DNA from: Paenibacillus sp. J31TS4
GTDB taxonomy: Bacteria > Bacillota > Bacilli > Paenibacillales > NBRC-103111
Length of the DNA stretch: 64,000 nt
Direction of reading: 5' to 3'
Assembly: GCF_018403265.1 (NCBI RefSeq)
Contig: NZ_BOSI01000002.1
Location: forward strand, 682,001 to 746,000
Positions 54,556 through 62,412 of the stretch are shown in pieces (the stretch's first letter is position 1; the number at the start of each line of letters is the position of its first letter). Under the pieces are notes generated by a model. That model saw only the letters and a program-made list of their open reading frames with translations, was not told where the DNA came from and did not search any database. Both the position numbers and the translations under genes were made by a program.

Positions 54556-55752
54556 ATGCTATATCTGGACAGCTGTGCCACGACCCCCGTCCATCCGGAC
54601 GTCGCGGCCGTCATTCACGAGGTGATGGGAACCTTTTACGGCAACCCGTCCTCCATTCACAGACTTGGCCTGGAAGCCGAGCAGCTGGTGACCAAGGCCA
54701 GACGCGTGCTTGCGGATGCGCTGGGCGTCCGCCCCGGCGAGATCGTGTTCACCTCGGGCGGCACGGAAAGCAATAACCTGGCGATCAAAGGAGCCGTGAA
54801 CGCCAACCGGGCGCGGGGGCGCCATCTGATTACGAGCGCTGTCGAGCACGCTTCGGTCTACGAAGCCTTTCGCCAGCTGGAGGACGAAGGGTTCCATGTC
54901 ACGTACCTGCCCGTCGACGAGACCGGCGCGGTTCGTGTAGAGGATGTAGAGAAGGCGCTGACCGACGAGACGATTCTCGTCAGTCTCATGCATGTCAACA
55001 ACGAAGTCGGCCGCATCCAGCCGATTGAAGAGGTGGGCAGGCTGCTCGGCGCAAGACCCAAGGTTTTGTTTCATGTCGATGCCATACAGAGCATAGGCAA
55101 GCTGCCCGTCCGTCTTTCCGAGTGGGGGATCGATCTGCTGAGCGGATCCGCCCACAAGCTGGAGGGGCCTAAGGGAGCCGGACTGCTCTATGTAAGAGAG
55201 GGCGTCCGGCTGACGCCGCTCTTCAGCGGAGGCGGTCAGGAGCATGGTTACCGTTCGGGGACGGAGAACGTCCCACTCATCGTCGGGATGGCCAAGGCGA
55301 TTCGCATGGCTATGGACGCGCAGCCGGACAATCGGCGGAAGCTCGAGCAGCTTCGGGCCGGACTGGTCTCGCGGCTCTCGGAAATGCCGGACGTGCAGGT
55401 GAGCGGCTCCGGGCGTCCCGAGGAGATGGCTCCCCATCTCGTACACTTCACCTGTCCCGGAATGAAATCGGAAGTGATCGTGCATGCTTTGGAGCAAGCC
55501 GGCATATTCATATCGACAAGATCGGCGTGCGCCTCTGGTGAGTCGTCGCCGAGCCGGGTTCTGCTCGCCATGGGAATGGACAAGGAACGCGCGGCCAGTG
55601 GCCTGCGCGTCAGTTATACAGCTTCCCGGACCGCCGGGGAGCTTGCGCGCTTCGCGGACGAGCTGGCAGCCGTCCTCGCCAAACTGTCACCGATGCGGCC
55701 GGCCGGGGCCGGCCGGTCCGTGTTGCAGCCGGAAGGAGGATCAGCGTCATAA
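54556..55752 (+). CDS. nifZ: Cysteine desulfurase (NifZ/IscS-like), partner of ThiI
   Basis: A 398-residue class V aminotransferase that takes sulphur from cysteine as a persulfide. PLP lysine is K201 (SGSAHKLEGPKG) and the active cysteine is C325 (STRSACASGESSPS). It overlaps thiI by one base (TAATG), as the B. subtilis nifZ-thiI pair does, so it most likely feeds sulphur to ThiI for 4-thiouridine in tRNA rather than to iron-sulphur assembly. GAGAGGAGG lies five bases before the ATG. Confidence 0.93.
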   Translation: MLYLDSCATTPVHPDVAAVIHEVMGTFYGNPSSIHRLGLEAEQLVTKARRVLADALGVRPGEIVFTSGGTESNNLAIKGAVNANRARGRHLITSAVEHASVYEAFRQLEDEGFHVTYLPVDETGAVRVEDVEKALTDETILVSLMHVNNEVGRIQPIEEVGRLLGARPKVLFHVDAIQSIGKLPVRLSEWGIDLLSGSAHKLEGPKGAGLLYVREGVRLTPLFSGGGQEHGYRSGTENVPLIVGMAKAIRMAMDAQPDNRRKLEQLRAGLVSRLSEMPDVQVSGSGRPEEMAPHLVHFTCPGMKSEVIVHALEQAGIFISTRSACASGESSPSRVLLAMGMDKERAASGLRVSYTASRTAGELARFADELAAVLAKLSPMRPAGAGRSVLQPEGGSAS

Positions 55753-56954
55753 TGCAGCCAGAAGTCATCATCGTCCGGCTGGGCGAAGTTATGCTAAAAG
55801 GGCGCAACCGGGGACGATTCGTCCGCACGGTACACGCGCAAATAGCCGATTTGCTGGGCGCTATGCCCCGGATCGGATGGAAACAGGAATTCGGTCGTCT
55901 CTACCTCGAGCTCAACGGAGAACGGTACGAGGAAGCCGCCCGTCAGCTGGACAAAGTATTCGGTATCGTCAGCTACAGTCCCGCCTGGAAAGCTCCGCTC
56001 GATCTCGAGGCGATTCAGGAGACGGGACTTATGGTTATGAAAAGGGTGGAGCCTGCTCCCGCTACCTTCAAGGTGTCGTCCCGCAGGGCGAACAAGCGGT
56101 TCCCTCTCGACTCGCAGCAGATCAGCTACGAGGTGGGCGGTTATATTCTCGAGCGGATGAGCGGCCTGACGGTCGACGTCCGCCATCCGGAAGCGGAGCT
56201 CCGCGTGGATATGCGGCAGGAGGAAGTCTACCTCTATACGGAAGTTGCAGCGGGCAACGGAGGCTATCCGATCGGAAGCAACGGCCGGGCGATGCTCATG
56301 CTGTCCGGCGGCATTGATTCTCCCGTCGCCGGCTGGATGGCGATGCGGCGGGGGCTGGAGATTGAAGCCGTGCATTTTCACAGCTATCCCTACACGAGCG
56401 ACCGCGCCAAGGACAAGGTCATCGAGCTGACGAAAACGCTGACGCAGTACGGCGGCCCGCTCAAGCTTCATCTTGTCGGCTTCACAGACATTCAGACTCG
56501 GATGCTGGAGGCCGTTCGTGAGAACATCCGGATTACCGTCATGCGCCGAATCATGATGCGCATCACAGAAAAGCTGGCGCACCGCCGCAAGGCTCTCGGC
56601 ATCGTCACCGGAGAGAACCTCGGACAGGTGGCCAGCCAGACGCTGCCGAGCCTTCACGCCATCGGGCAAGTGGCGACGCTGCCGATCCTTCGTCCGCTCA
56701 TTACGCTGGACAAGCAGGAGATTATCCGGTGGGCGGAGAAAATAGGCACGTACGAAACCTCGATCCTGCCCTACGAAGACTGCTGCACGATCTTCGTCCC
56801 CAAATCGCCGACCACCAACCCCAATATGGCGGTGGTGGAGCGGGCCGAACAGGCGATGCCCTGGCTTGACGAAGCGATTGAGGAGGCCGTTGCAAAAACC
56901 GAGACCATCGAGGTGTACTGGAAGCAGCGGGACACGCTGGACCGGTTTTTTTAA
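55752..56954 (+). CDS. thiI: ThiI, tRNA 4-thiouridine synthase
   Basis: A 400-residue enzyme: ferredoxin-like domain (1-75), THUMP RNA-binding domain (75-165) and PP-loop ATPase with S185GGIDSP. C344 in YEDCCTIF matches the essential non-rhodanese cysteine of the family. The C-terminal rhodanese domain of the E. coli protein is absent, as usual in Firmicutes, where the dedicated desulfurase hands over sulphur directly. It modifies U8 of tRNA. Confidence 0.96.
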   Translation: MQPEVIIVRLGEVMLKGRNRGRFVRTVHAQIADLLGAMPRIGWKQEFGRLYLELNGERYEEAARQLDKVFGIVSYSPAWKAPLDLEAIQETGLMVMKRVEPAPATFKVSSRRANKRFPLDSQQISYEVGGYILERMSGLTVDVRHPEAELRVDMRQEEVYLYTEVAAGNGGYPIGSNGRAMLMLSGGIDSPVAGWMAMRRGLEIEAVHFHSYPYTSDRAKDKVIELTKTLTQYGGPLKLHLVGFTDIQTRMLEAVRENIRITVMRRIMMRITEKLAHRRKALGIVTGENLGQVASQTLPSLHAIGQVATLPILRPLITLDKQEIIRWAEKIGTYETSILPYEDCCTIFVPKSPTTNPNMAVVERAEQAMPWLDEAIEEAVAKTETIEVYWKQRDTLDRFF

Positions 56955-56961
56955 ACCAGAT

Positions 56962-56987
56962 TGAAACCGGGCGCGAACTGATACGTA
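56962..56987 (+). promoter_or_regulatory. ECF-sigma promoter antisense to phhB, facing terC
   Basis: TGAAAC (56962-56967), exactly 16 bp, CGTA (56984-56987, continuing TTT). It lies in the short gap after thiI and points rightwards, through phhB in antisense, to the TerC-family gene at 57395. The match is as good as the nfeD promoter. Confidence 0.65.
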
Positions 56988-56998
56988 TTTGGTCTTGG

Positions 56999-57292
56999 TT
57001 AGTGCGTGGGCAGCAGGAGGGCGTCGATCTGCTGGGCAAGACAAAAATCCTTGCCCGTCACGCCGCTGCAATCACGGGTCGTCAGCGAAACGGTGAGCCG
57101 ACGCTCTTGAATCGACAGGTCGGGATGATGATCCGCGAGCTCGGCCAGCTCCGCGATTGCGGCGGCGGCCTGCGCCGCCTCCCGAAAGCTCCGGCAGCCG
57201 TAAGTCCGGACGAGAGACTGTCTTTCGTACCGCCAGTCCATTAATTTGCTAAGATAAACCGCCACCTGTTCTTCGGACAGTTTGACCGACAT
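56999..57292 (-). CDS. phhB: 4a-hydroxytetrahydrobiopterin dehydratase
   Basis: A 97-residue pterin-4a-carbinolamine dehydratase. The signature is DHHPDLSI followed by VSLTTRDCSGVTGKDF. It regenerates the pterin cofactor of aromatic amino acid hydroxylases; no hydroxylase is visible here, so another use (for example in a pterin pathway) is possible. GAGGTGATG precedes the start on the minus strand. It is the only gene between thiI and terC and is covered by the antisense promoter at 56962. Confidence 0.92.
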   Translation of the reverse strand: MSVKLSEEQVAVYLSKLMDWRYERQSLVRTYGCRSFREAAQAAAAIAELAELADHHPDLSIQERRLTVSLTTRDCSGVTGKDFCLAQQIDALLLPTH

Positions 57293-57394
57293 GAAGCATC
57301 ACCTCTTCTTTTTTAAATGGACGGAGGCAGGACGCACTACGGGCGCCCAGCCGGCCGCTTCCATTTTTTACCCGGACTCACAGGAGGCTTAATC

Positions 57395-58060
57395 ATGCTG
57401 CTGGACAATTTCATTCTCTTTCTCGAAATCATGCTTATTAATATCGTTCTCAGCGGGGACAACGCGGTTGTTATTGCGCTCGCAAGCAAAAACCTGCCCG
57501 TCGAACAGCGCAAGAAGGCCATTTGGTGGGGAGCCTTCGGTGCGATCGCGCTTAGGCTTGTGCTTACGATCGTGGCGGTGGCCGTGCTGGACCTGCCGTA
57601 CATCCAGGCGATCGGCGCGCTGCTGCTCTTGTGGATTGCCGTCAAGCTGCTGATTGACGACGAAGGCGAGTCGAACGTCCGGGAGGCGTCCACGCTCGGC
57701 AAGGCGGTCGGCACGATCATCCTGGCCGACTTCGTCATGAGCCTCGACAACGTACTGGCCATAGCCGCCAAGGCGAACGGACACATCGGCGTCATTATTC
57801 TTGGGATCGGGCTCAGCATTCCGATCATCATCTGGGGAAGCACGCTCGTCATGAACCTCCTTCAGAAGTTCCCGATCCTCGTCTATCTCGGAGCGGGAAT
57901 ACTCGGCTATACCGCCGGGGAGATGCTGATCAAGGACGACAAGATTGGCGTCTACCTCGGCCACGGTACACTTCATACGCTCCTTCCCATTCTGGCCGCT
58001 GCCTTCGTCATTGTGGCCGGTCTGGTCAAGAAGCTCGCGTCGCCCGGCCGCCGGGCATAA
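57395..58060 (+). CDS. TerC/YjbE-family membrane transporter
   Basis: A 221-residue polytopic protein with about seven membrane segments and two internally repeated acidic motifs, SGDNAVVIALA and MSLDNVLAIAA, that line the metal path in the TerC fold. Bacillus relatives export manganese and help load secreted metalloenzymes. CAGGAGG precedes the ATG. The 102-bp upstream gap is too short for a yybP-ykoY riboswitch and none is recognised. It may be transcribed from the ECF-type promoter at 56962 as well as from a local promoter. Confidence 0.9.
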   Translation: MLLDNFILFLEIMLINIVLSGDNAVVIALASKNLPVEQRKKAIWWGAFGAIALRLVLTIVAVAVLDLPYIQAIGALLLLWIAVKLLIDDEGESNVREASTLGKAVGTIILADFVMSLDNVLAIAAKANGHIGVIILGIGLSIPIIIWGSTLVMNLLQKFPILVYLGAGILGYTAGEMLIKDDKIGVYLGHGTLHTLLPILAAAFVIVAGLVKKLASPGRRA

Positions 58061-58091
58061 GGCAGCTAATTCCAAACCGGGTCCGCCCGGC

Positions 58092-58130
58092 GCCCTCTTC
58101 GTATGGTACGATACGAAAGAGGGCTTTTTT
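58092..58130 (+). terminator. Rho-independent terminator of terC
   Basis: GCCCTCTTCGTAT pairs with ATACGAAAGAGGGC (one bulge) around GGTACG, followed by six Ts. Confidence 0.92.
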
Positions 58131-58219
58131 GGCTTTCTGGAACTTTTTTGACGGGTGAATCGTTATACACGATAGACCGGGAGCTTGCTTGCTCCCATTT
58201 AAGCGAAAGGGGCAGTTCC

Positions 58220-60595
58220 GTGGCAAACGCATTCCTATCCATTCTTCGCCGCACGGGCGGGTTGTTCGCCTGTCTCGCACTGCTGCTGGGAACCGTGGGG
58301 TTTCCGGCCGGCGTACTAGCCAAAGAGGAGCCGCTAAAAGCTCAGCTCCAAGCCGGCTTGGGCGGTAAAACCAAAGAAGGCGCCTGGTATCCCGTGCAAA
58401 TTACCCTGACCAACCCGGGCGACGACCTGGAGGGGGAGCTGGCCCTGCAGCTTGCCTCTTCCTATAACGAAAAGGATGTCGCATACGTGGCGAAGGTGGA
58501 CCTGCCGAAAGGCGGCACCAAGGTGGTCACCATGACGCTGCCTCCTCTGGAGGCGAATCCCGGCTCGGCTCGGGTGATCTTTTACAAGGGAGGGGCAACG
58601 GACGGCAAAAACGTCCCGTTCGAAGGAGGAGCGCCGCAGCTTCAAGTCGAACGGCTGCCGCAGGAGGGATTGCTGGCCGGGGTGCTCGCCAGAGACCCGG
58701 ATACGATGAATACCCTGACCCTGCTGAATCAGAAAGGACTGCAGACGGCCGTCGTGCCGTTCACGGATAAAACGCTGCCGGCCGACGCGATGCAGCTGGA
58801 CGGGCTCGATCTGTTGATCCTGAACGACTACGCGTCGGACCAGCTGAAGCCCGAGCAAGTCCAGGCGATCGAAGGCTGGGTCGGCCGGGGCGGCAAGCTT
58901 ATCCTGGCCGGAGGAGCAGGCTATGCCAAGACGGCAGCTCCCTTCGACAAGCTGTCTCCCGTAACCGCAGAAGGAACGGCCGTCGTACCTTCGGTGAGCA
59001 GCTTGGAGGCCGCGTCAGGCAAGCCGCTTCCGCTGGGGGCGCCGCTCACGGTGACGAAGTCCGCCCTCAGGCAAGGGGCGGTGGCGAGCCACAGCGAGGG
59101 CGGCCTGCCGCTGATCGCCTCCAAGCCGTACGGGAAGGGCCAGGTCTGGTTCGCCGCTTACGATTTGTCTCTCCAGCCAATTGCTTCCTGGAATGGCCAC
59201 CTTACCGTGTGGGAGAGTGCGCTGCATCTGGCGGCAGGAGCGGGTGGGCAATCGGTTCCGGGAGGGCCGGGCTACGGGGATTTGTCCATGGCGCTTGAAA
59301 GCTTTCCTTCGCTCGCTCCGCCATCCTTTGGCATTCTCATGCTCGTGCTCGTGCTTTATGCGGTAGTGATCGGGCCGCTGCTCTACAGCATTCTGAAACG
59401 ACTGGACAAGCGGGAATGGGCGTGGGGCGTCATCCCGCTCATCGCGATCGTCTGCAGTCTCGGCATTTACGGCATTGGGGCGTCGGGCCGGGGGTCCGTC
59501 ATGTCCCAGACGCTCGCCATTGTCGAGCTGGACGGACAGGGCCGCGGCACGACCACCAGCGCAACCGGCATCTTCGTCCCCAAAGGGGGCAATTACGCGA
59601 TGAACGTGCCTGGCGGCAGCTACGTGTCTCCTCTGCTGCAGGATAACGGGATGTCGCCCCAGCTGACCGGTAAAACCGATCTGATCGTCGATCAGGCGCC
59701 CGACCGGACGGCCTTGCGGTTCCAGGGCGTCTCCTACTGGTCCGTCCGTAAGGTCTGGATGGAGGAACAGAAGCCCCGCGAAACCGGTTCGATCGGCTAT
59801 ACGCTGAAGAGCGTAAACGGTGTGCTGGAGGGCGAGATCGTCAACAACACCGGCAAGGACCTGGAGGATGTCGCGCTTTACCTGAACGGCCAGGCCAGGC
59901 CGGTGGGCACGCTGAAGGCCGGAGGCAAGGCAGCGATCGGGGCTCCGCTGAACGGAGGCTCGCTCAGTTACCCATCCGATCTTGCCTACACTCTCTTCCC
60001 CAGCTACGGGCAGAACGGCGCCGAAGTGATGGCCAAACGGGGCTTGCTGAACGCCTATGTGCAAAAGGAATATGCGGGCCGTCCCGCCGGAGAATCCTTC
60101 GTCATCGGATTCACGGACAGAGGGAAGGGACCGGTGCTCGATATCGAGGGTAAGGCGGTCGGCTCCGAGCTGGTGGAAATGTATGCCCAGCCTGTCGCCA
60201 TATCCATGGTGTACGGCGATCGGATCAGCATCCTGCCGGGCACACTTCAGCCTTCCGTCACCGCCCAGCAGGGCGGACACGTCCGGTTGATCGGGTGGAA
60301 GGACATCGAGGCCGACAAGGGCACCGTGCTGCTGGATTACCGGCTGCCGGAGCTGCCAGAGGCCGTCTATGAGAAATTGACGCTGCGGGGGATCTACCCG
60401 TCGGTCAGCGCGGACTTCGCCATCTGGAACGAGAACAAGCAGAGCTGGGAGCCGCTGAGCGGGCCGGAAGAAACGCTGCCGGAACCTTCCGTGTACATCA
60501 TGCCCGGCGGCATCGTTCGGGTGAAGGCGGAAGTTCGGCAGATGGCGAATTTCCCATACCCGGATCTGGGCTTGGAAGGAGCGGTAAAGCGATGA
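58220..60595 (+). CDS. Secreted/membrane protein with GATase-like domain, ABC auxiliary
   Basis: A 791-residue protein. A signal peptide (1-38) precedes a beta-rich extracytoplasmic part (VQITLTNPGDD), a class I glutamine-amidotransferase-like domain (about 140-260, LDLLILNDYASDQLKPEQVQAIEGWVGRGGKLIL pattern, no catalytic Cys seen), two membrane segments (about 370-392 and 402-422) and a second beta-rich region of about 350 residues. GTG 58220 has AAAGGGG seven bases upstream. It overlaps the ABC ATPase by ATGA. The layout recalls GldG-type accessory proteins of ABC-2 exporters, but no function is established. Confidence 0.82.
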   Translation: MANAFLSILRRTGGLFACLALLLGTVGFPAGVLAKEEPLKAQLQAGLGGKTKEGAWYPVQITLTNPGDDLEGELALQLASSYNEKDVAYVAKVDLPKGGTKVVTMTLPPLEANPGSARVIFYKGGATDGKNVPFEGGAPQLQVERLPQEGLLAGVLARDPDTMNTLTLLNQKGLQTAVVPFTDKTLPADAMQLDGLDLLILNDYASDQLKPEQVQAIEGWVGRGGKLILAGGAGYAKTAAPFDKLSPVTAEGTAVVPSVSSLEAASGKPLPLGAPLTVTKSALRQGAVASHSEGGLPLIASKPYGKGQVWFAAYDLSLQPIASWNGHLTVWESALHLAAGAGGQSVPGGPGYGDLSMALESFPSLAPPSFGILMLVLVLYAVVIGPLLYSILKRLDKREWAWGVIPLIAIVCSLGIYGIGASGRGSVMSQTLAIVELDGQGRGTTTSATGIFVPKGGNYAMNVPGGSYVSPLLQDNGMSPQLTGKTDLIVDQAPDRTALRFQGVSYWSVRKVWMEEQKPRETGSIGYTLKSVNGVLEGEIVNNTGKDLEDVALYLNGQARPVGTLKAGGKAAIGAPLNGGSLSYPSDLAYTLFPSYGQNGAEVMAKRGLLNAYVQKEYAGRPAGESFVIGFTDRGKGPVLDIEGKAVGSELVEMYAQPVAISMVYGDRISILPGTLQPSVTAQQGGHVRLIGWKDIEADKGTVLLDYRLPELPEAVYEKLTLRGIYPSVSADFAIWNENKQSWEPLSGPEETLPEPSVYIMPGGIVRVKAEVRQMANFPYPDLGLEGAVKR

Positions 60596-61521
60596 TCGAG
60601 ATCAAGGACCTAACCAAGCGCTACGGCAGCTTTACCGCCGTCGATTCGCTGACGATGGACATCGCCAAAGGTACCGTGTTCGGCTTCGTCGGGCCGAACG
60701 GAGCGGGCAAATCGACGACGATGTCTATTTTGGCCACGCTGCTCGCCCCCACGTCGGGCTCCGCCAAGGTGGGCGGGTTCGAGGTAACCGAGCATCCCGG
60801 CGACGTTCGCCGGCTGATCGGCTATATGCCGGACTTTTTCGGCGTGTACGACAACTTCAAGACGACCGAGTACTTGGACTTTTACGGGGCGAGCTACGGA
60901 CTCTCCCGCGCAGAGAGGAAGAAGATCATTCCCCAGCTGCTGGAGCTAGTCAATCTGTCCGATAAGGCGGAGTTCTACGTCGATTCGCTCTCCCGGGGCA
61001 TGAAGCAGCGGCTCTGTCTCGCCCGCTGTCTCGTTCACGAGCCGGAGCTCCTCATTCTCGACGAACCGGCCTCGGGGATGGATCCCAGGGCGAGAATCGA
61101 GATGAGAGAGATTCTGAAGGAGCTCAAGCTGATGGGCAAGACCATCATCATCTCGTCGCATATTCTGCCGGAGCTGGCGGAGATGGTGGACGAGATCGGC
61201 GTCATCGAGCAGGGTCGGCTGATCGCCAAAGGCCGGGTTTCCGACATTCAGCAAGGCATGAGGGCCAACCGGGTGCTGCACATCCGCCTGCTCGAGCGGG
61301 AGGACGAGGCGCTGGCCATGCTGGCGGAGGAGCCGTACGTCTCCATGTCCTATCTCGACGAGCAGGGAATTCATCTGCACTTCGGGGGCACGGACGCGGA
61401 CCAGGCGGCGCTGCTCGGACGGCTGATCGGCCATGGGTATCGGGTCGTGTCCTATTCGGAGGCGCAGACGAACCTGGAGGATGTATTTATGGAAATTACG
61501 AAGGGGGCGAAGCTGTCATGA
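60592..61521 (+). CDS. ABC-2 type exporter, ATP-binding subunit
   Basis: A 309-residue ATPase: Walker A GPNGAGKST (about 34-42), signature SLSRGMKQRL (R instead of the second G), Walker B LLILDEPASGMDP and switch histidine SSHIL. The C-terminal 80 residues form the extra domain of CcmA/NatA/GldA-like subunits. It energises the permease encoded next, to which it is joined by an ATGA overlap. Substrate unknown. Confidence 0.94.
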   Translation: MIEIKDLTKRYGSFTAVDSLTMDIAKGTVFGFVGPNGAGKSTTMSILATLLAPTSGSAKVGGFEVTEHPGDVRRLIGYMPDFFGVYDNFKTTEYLDFYGASYGLSRAERKKIIPQLLELVNLSDKAEFYVDSLSRGMKQRLCLARCLVHEPELLILDEPASGMDPRARIEMREILKELKLMGKTIIISSHILPELAEMVDEIGVIEQGRLIAKGRVSDIQQGMRANRVLHIRLLEREDEALAMLAEEPYVSMSYLDEQGIHLHFGGTDADQAALLGRLIGHGYRVVSYSEAQTNLEDVFMEITKGAKLS

Positions 61522-62360
61522 ATGTGACCGACCGGCTGATCAACCCCGTTTTGGAGAAGGAATTCCGTCTGCGGATGCGCAGCGTCAAATCGATCGTGGC
61601 GATTCTTTCTTATCTGGTGGCGATGGCACTCCTCGCGTTCGGCTTTCTCTATGTGACGATGAACGATTACGGCATGCAGGCGTTCAATCCCGAGAGAAGC
61701 CAGATGCTGTTCTACTTCATTACCGGCTCGCAGATGGTGCTCATCTGCTTCATGACGCCCGGCCTCACGGCCGGCGTCATCAGCGGAGAGCGCGAGAAGC
61801 AGACGTTGAACATCTTGCTGACGACAAGGCAGAGTTCCGCCTCCATCATCCTGAGCAAGCTGGCGGCCTCTCTCAGCTTTATGGTGCTGATCGTTATCGC
61901 GACGCTTCCGCTGTACAGCATGGTCTTCCTGTTCGGAGGCGTTTCGCCGAGCGAGCTGATCTCGGTGTTTCTGTTCTTTCTGTTCGTCATGGTCATGCTT
62001 GGCGCGGTTGGCGTATTTTTTTCCACGATGTTCAAAAAAACGATGGTGGCCGTCATCCTGACCTACGGCTTTACCGTCGTCATCTACGGCTTCACGGGGC
62101 TGTTCGCTATCTTCCTGAGCGCGATCCTGCCAAGGGGCAACATGCTGGCTGGCTATGTGCTGGGGACGAATCCGATGGGAGCCTTGCTCAGCCTGCTGAA
62201 CGAGGATTTCTCCCGCGAGGTGTTCGGCAGGGCGTCATCGCTGCAAATCTGGCATATCTTCGTGCCGTTCTACACGCTCGTGACCGTCTTGGCCATTCTC
62301 CTCAGCATCCGTTACCTGCGGCCGATTCTCCGCAAGCCTGCGGGTAACGGCAAGCAATAA
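61518..62360 (+). CDS. ABC-2 type exporter, permease subunit
   Basis: A 280-residue membrane protein with six hydrophobic segments and the ABC-2 core motif TPGLTAGVISGEREKQTLNILLTT, found in GldF/NosY-like permeases. It lacks a large extracellular loop. Overlap with the ATPase gene by ATGA shows coupled translation. Together they would export or extract a lipid, peptide or polymer; this cannot be decided from sequence. Confidence 0.93.
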   Translation: MNVTDRLINPVLEKEFRLRMRSVKSIVAILSYLVAMALLAFGFLYVTMNDYGMQAFNPERSQMLFYFITGSQMVLICFMTPGLTAGVISGEREKQTLNILLTTRQSSASIILSKLAASLSFMVLIVIATLPLYSMVFLFGGVSPSELISVFLFFLFVMVMLGAVGVFFSTMFKKTMVAVILTYGFTVVIYGFTGLFAIFLSAILPRGNMLAGYVLGTNPMGALLSLLNEDFSREVFGRASSLQIWHIFVPFYTLVTVLAILLSIRYLRPILRKPAGNGKQ

Positions 62361-62412
62361 GCAGGTTGTCAAAGGAAAAGTAAGTACAGCCAAGAGGGGA
62401 AGGAGGACCGTC

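Noticed and set aside
57293-57394. A manganese (yybP-ykoY) riboswitch before terC
   Set aside because: The gap is only 102 bp and none of the conserved riboswitch segments or a terminator is visible.
58105-58113. TGGTACGAT, resembling the extended -10 before ypuI
   Set aside because: It is the loop and stem edge of the terC terminator, so it is explained by the hairpin.
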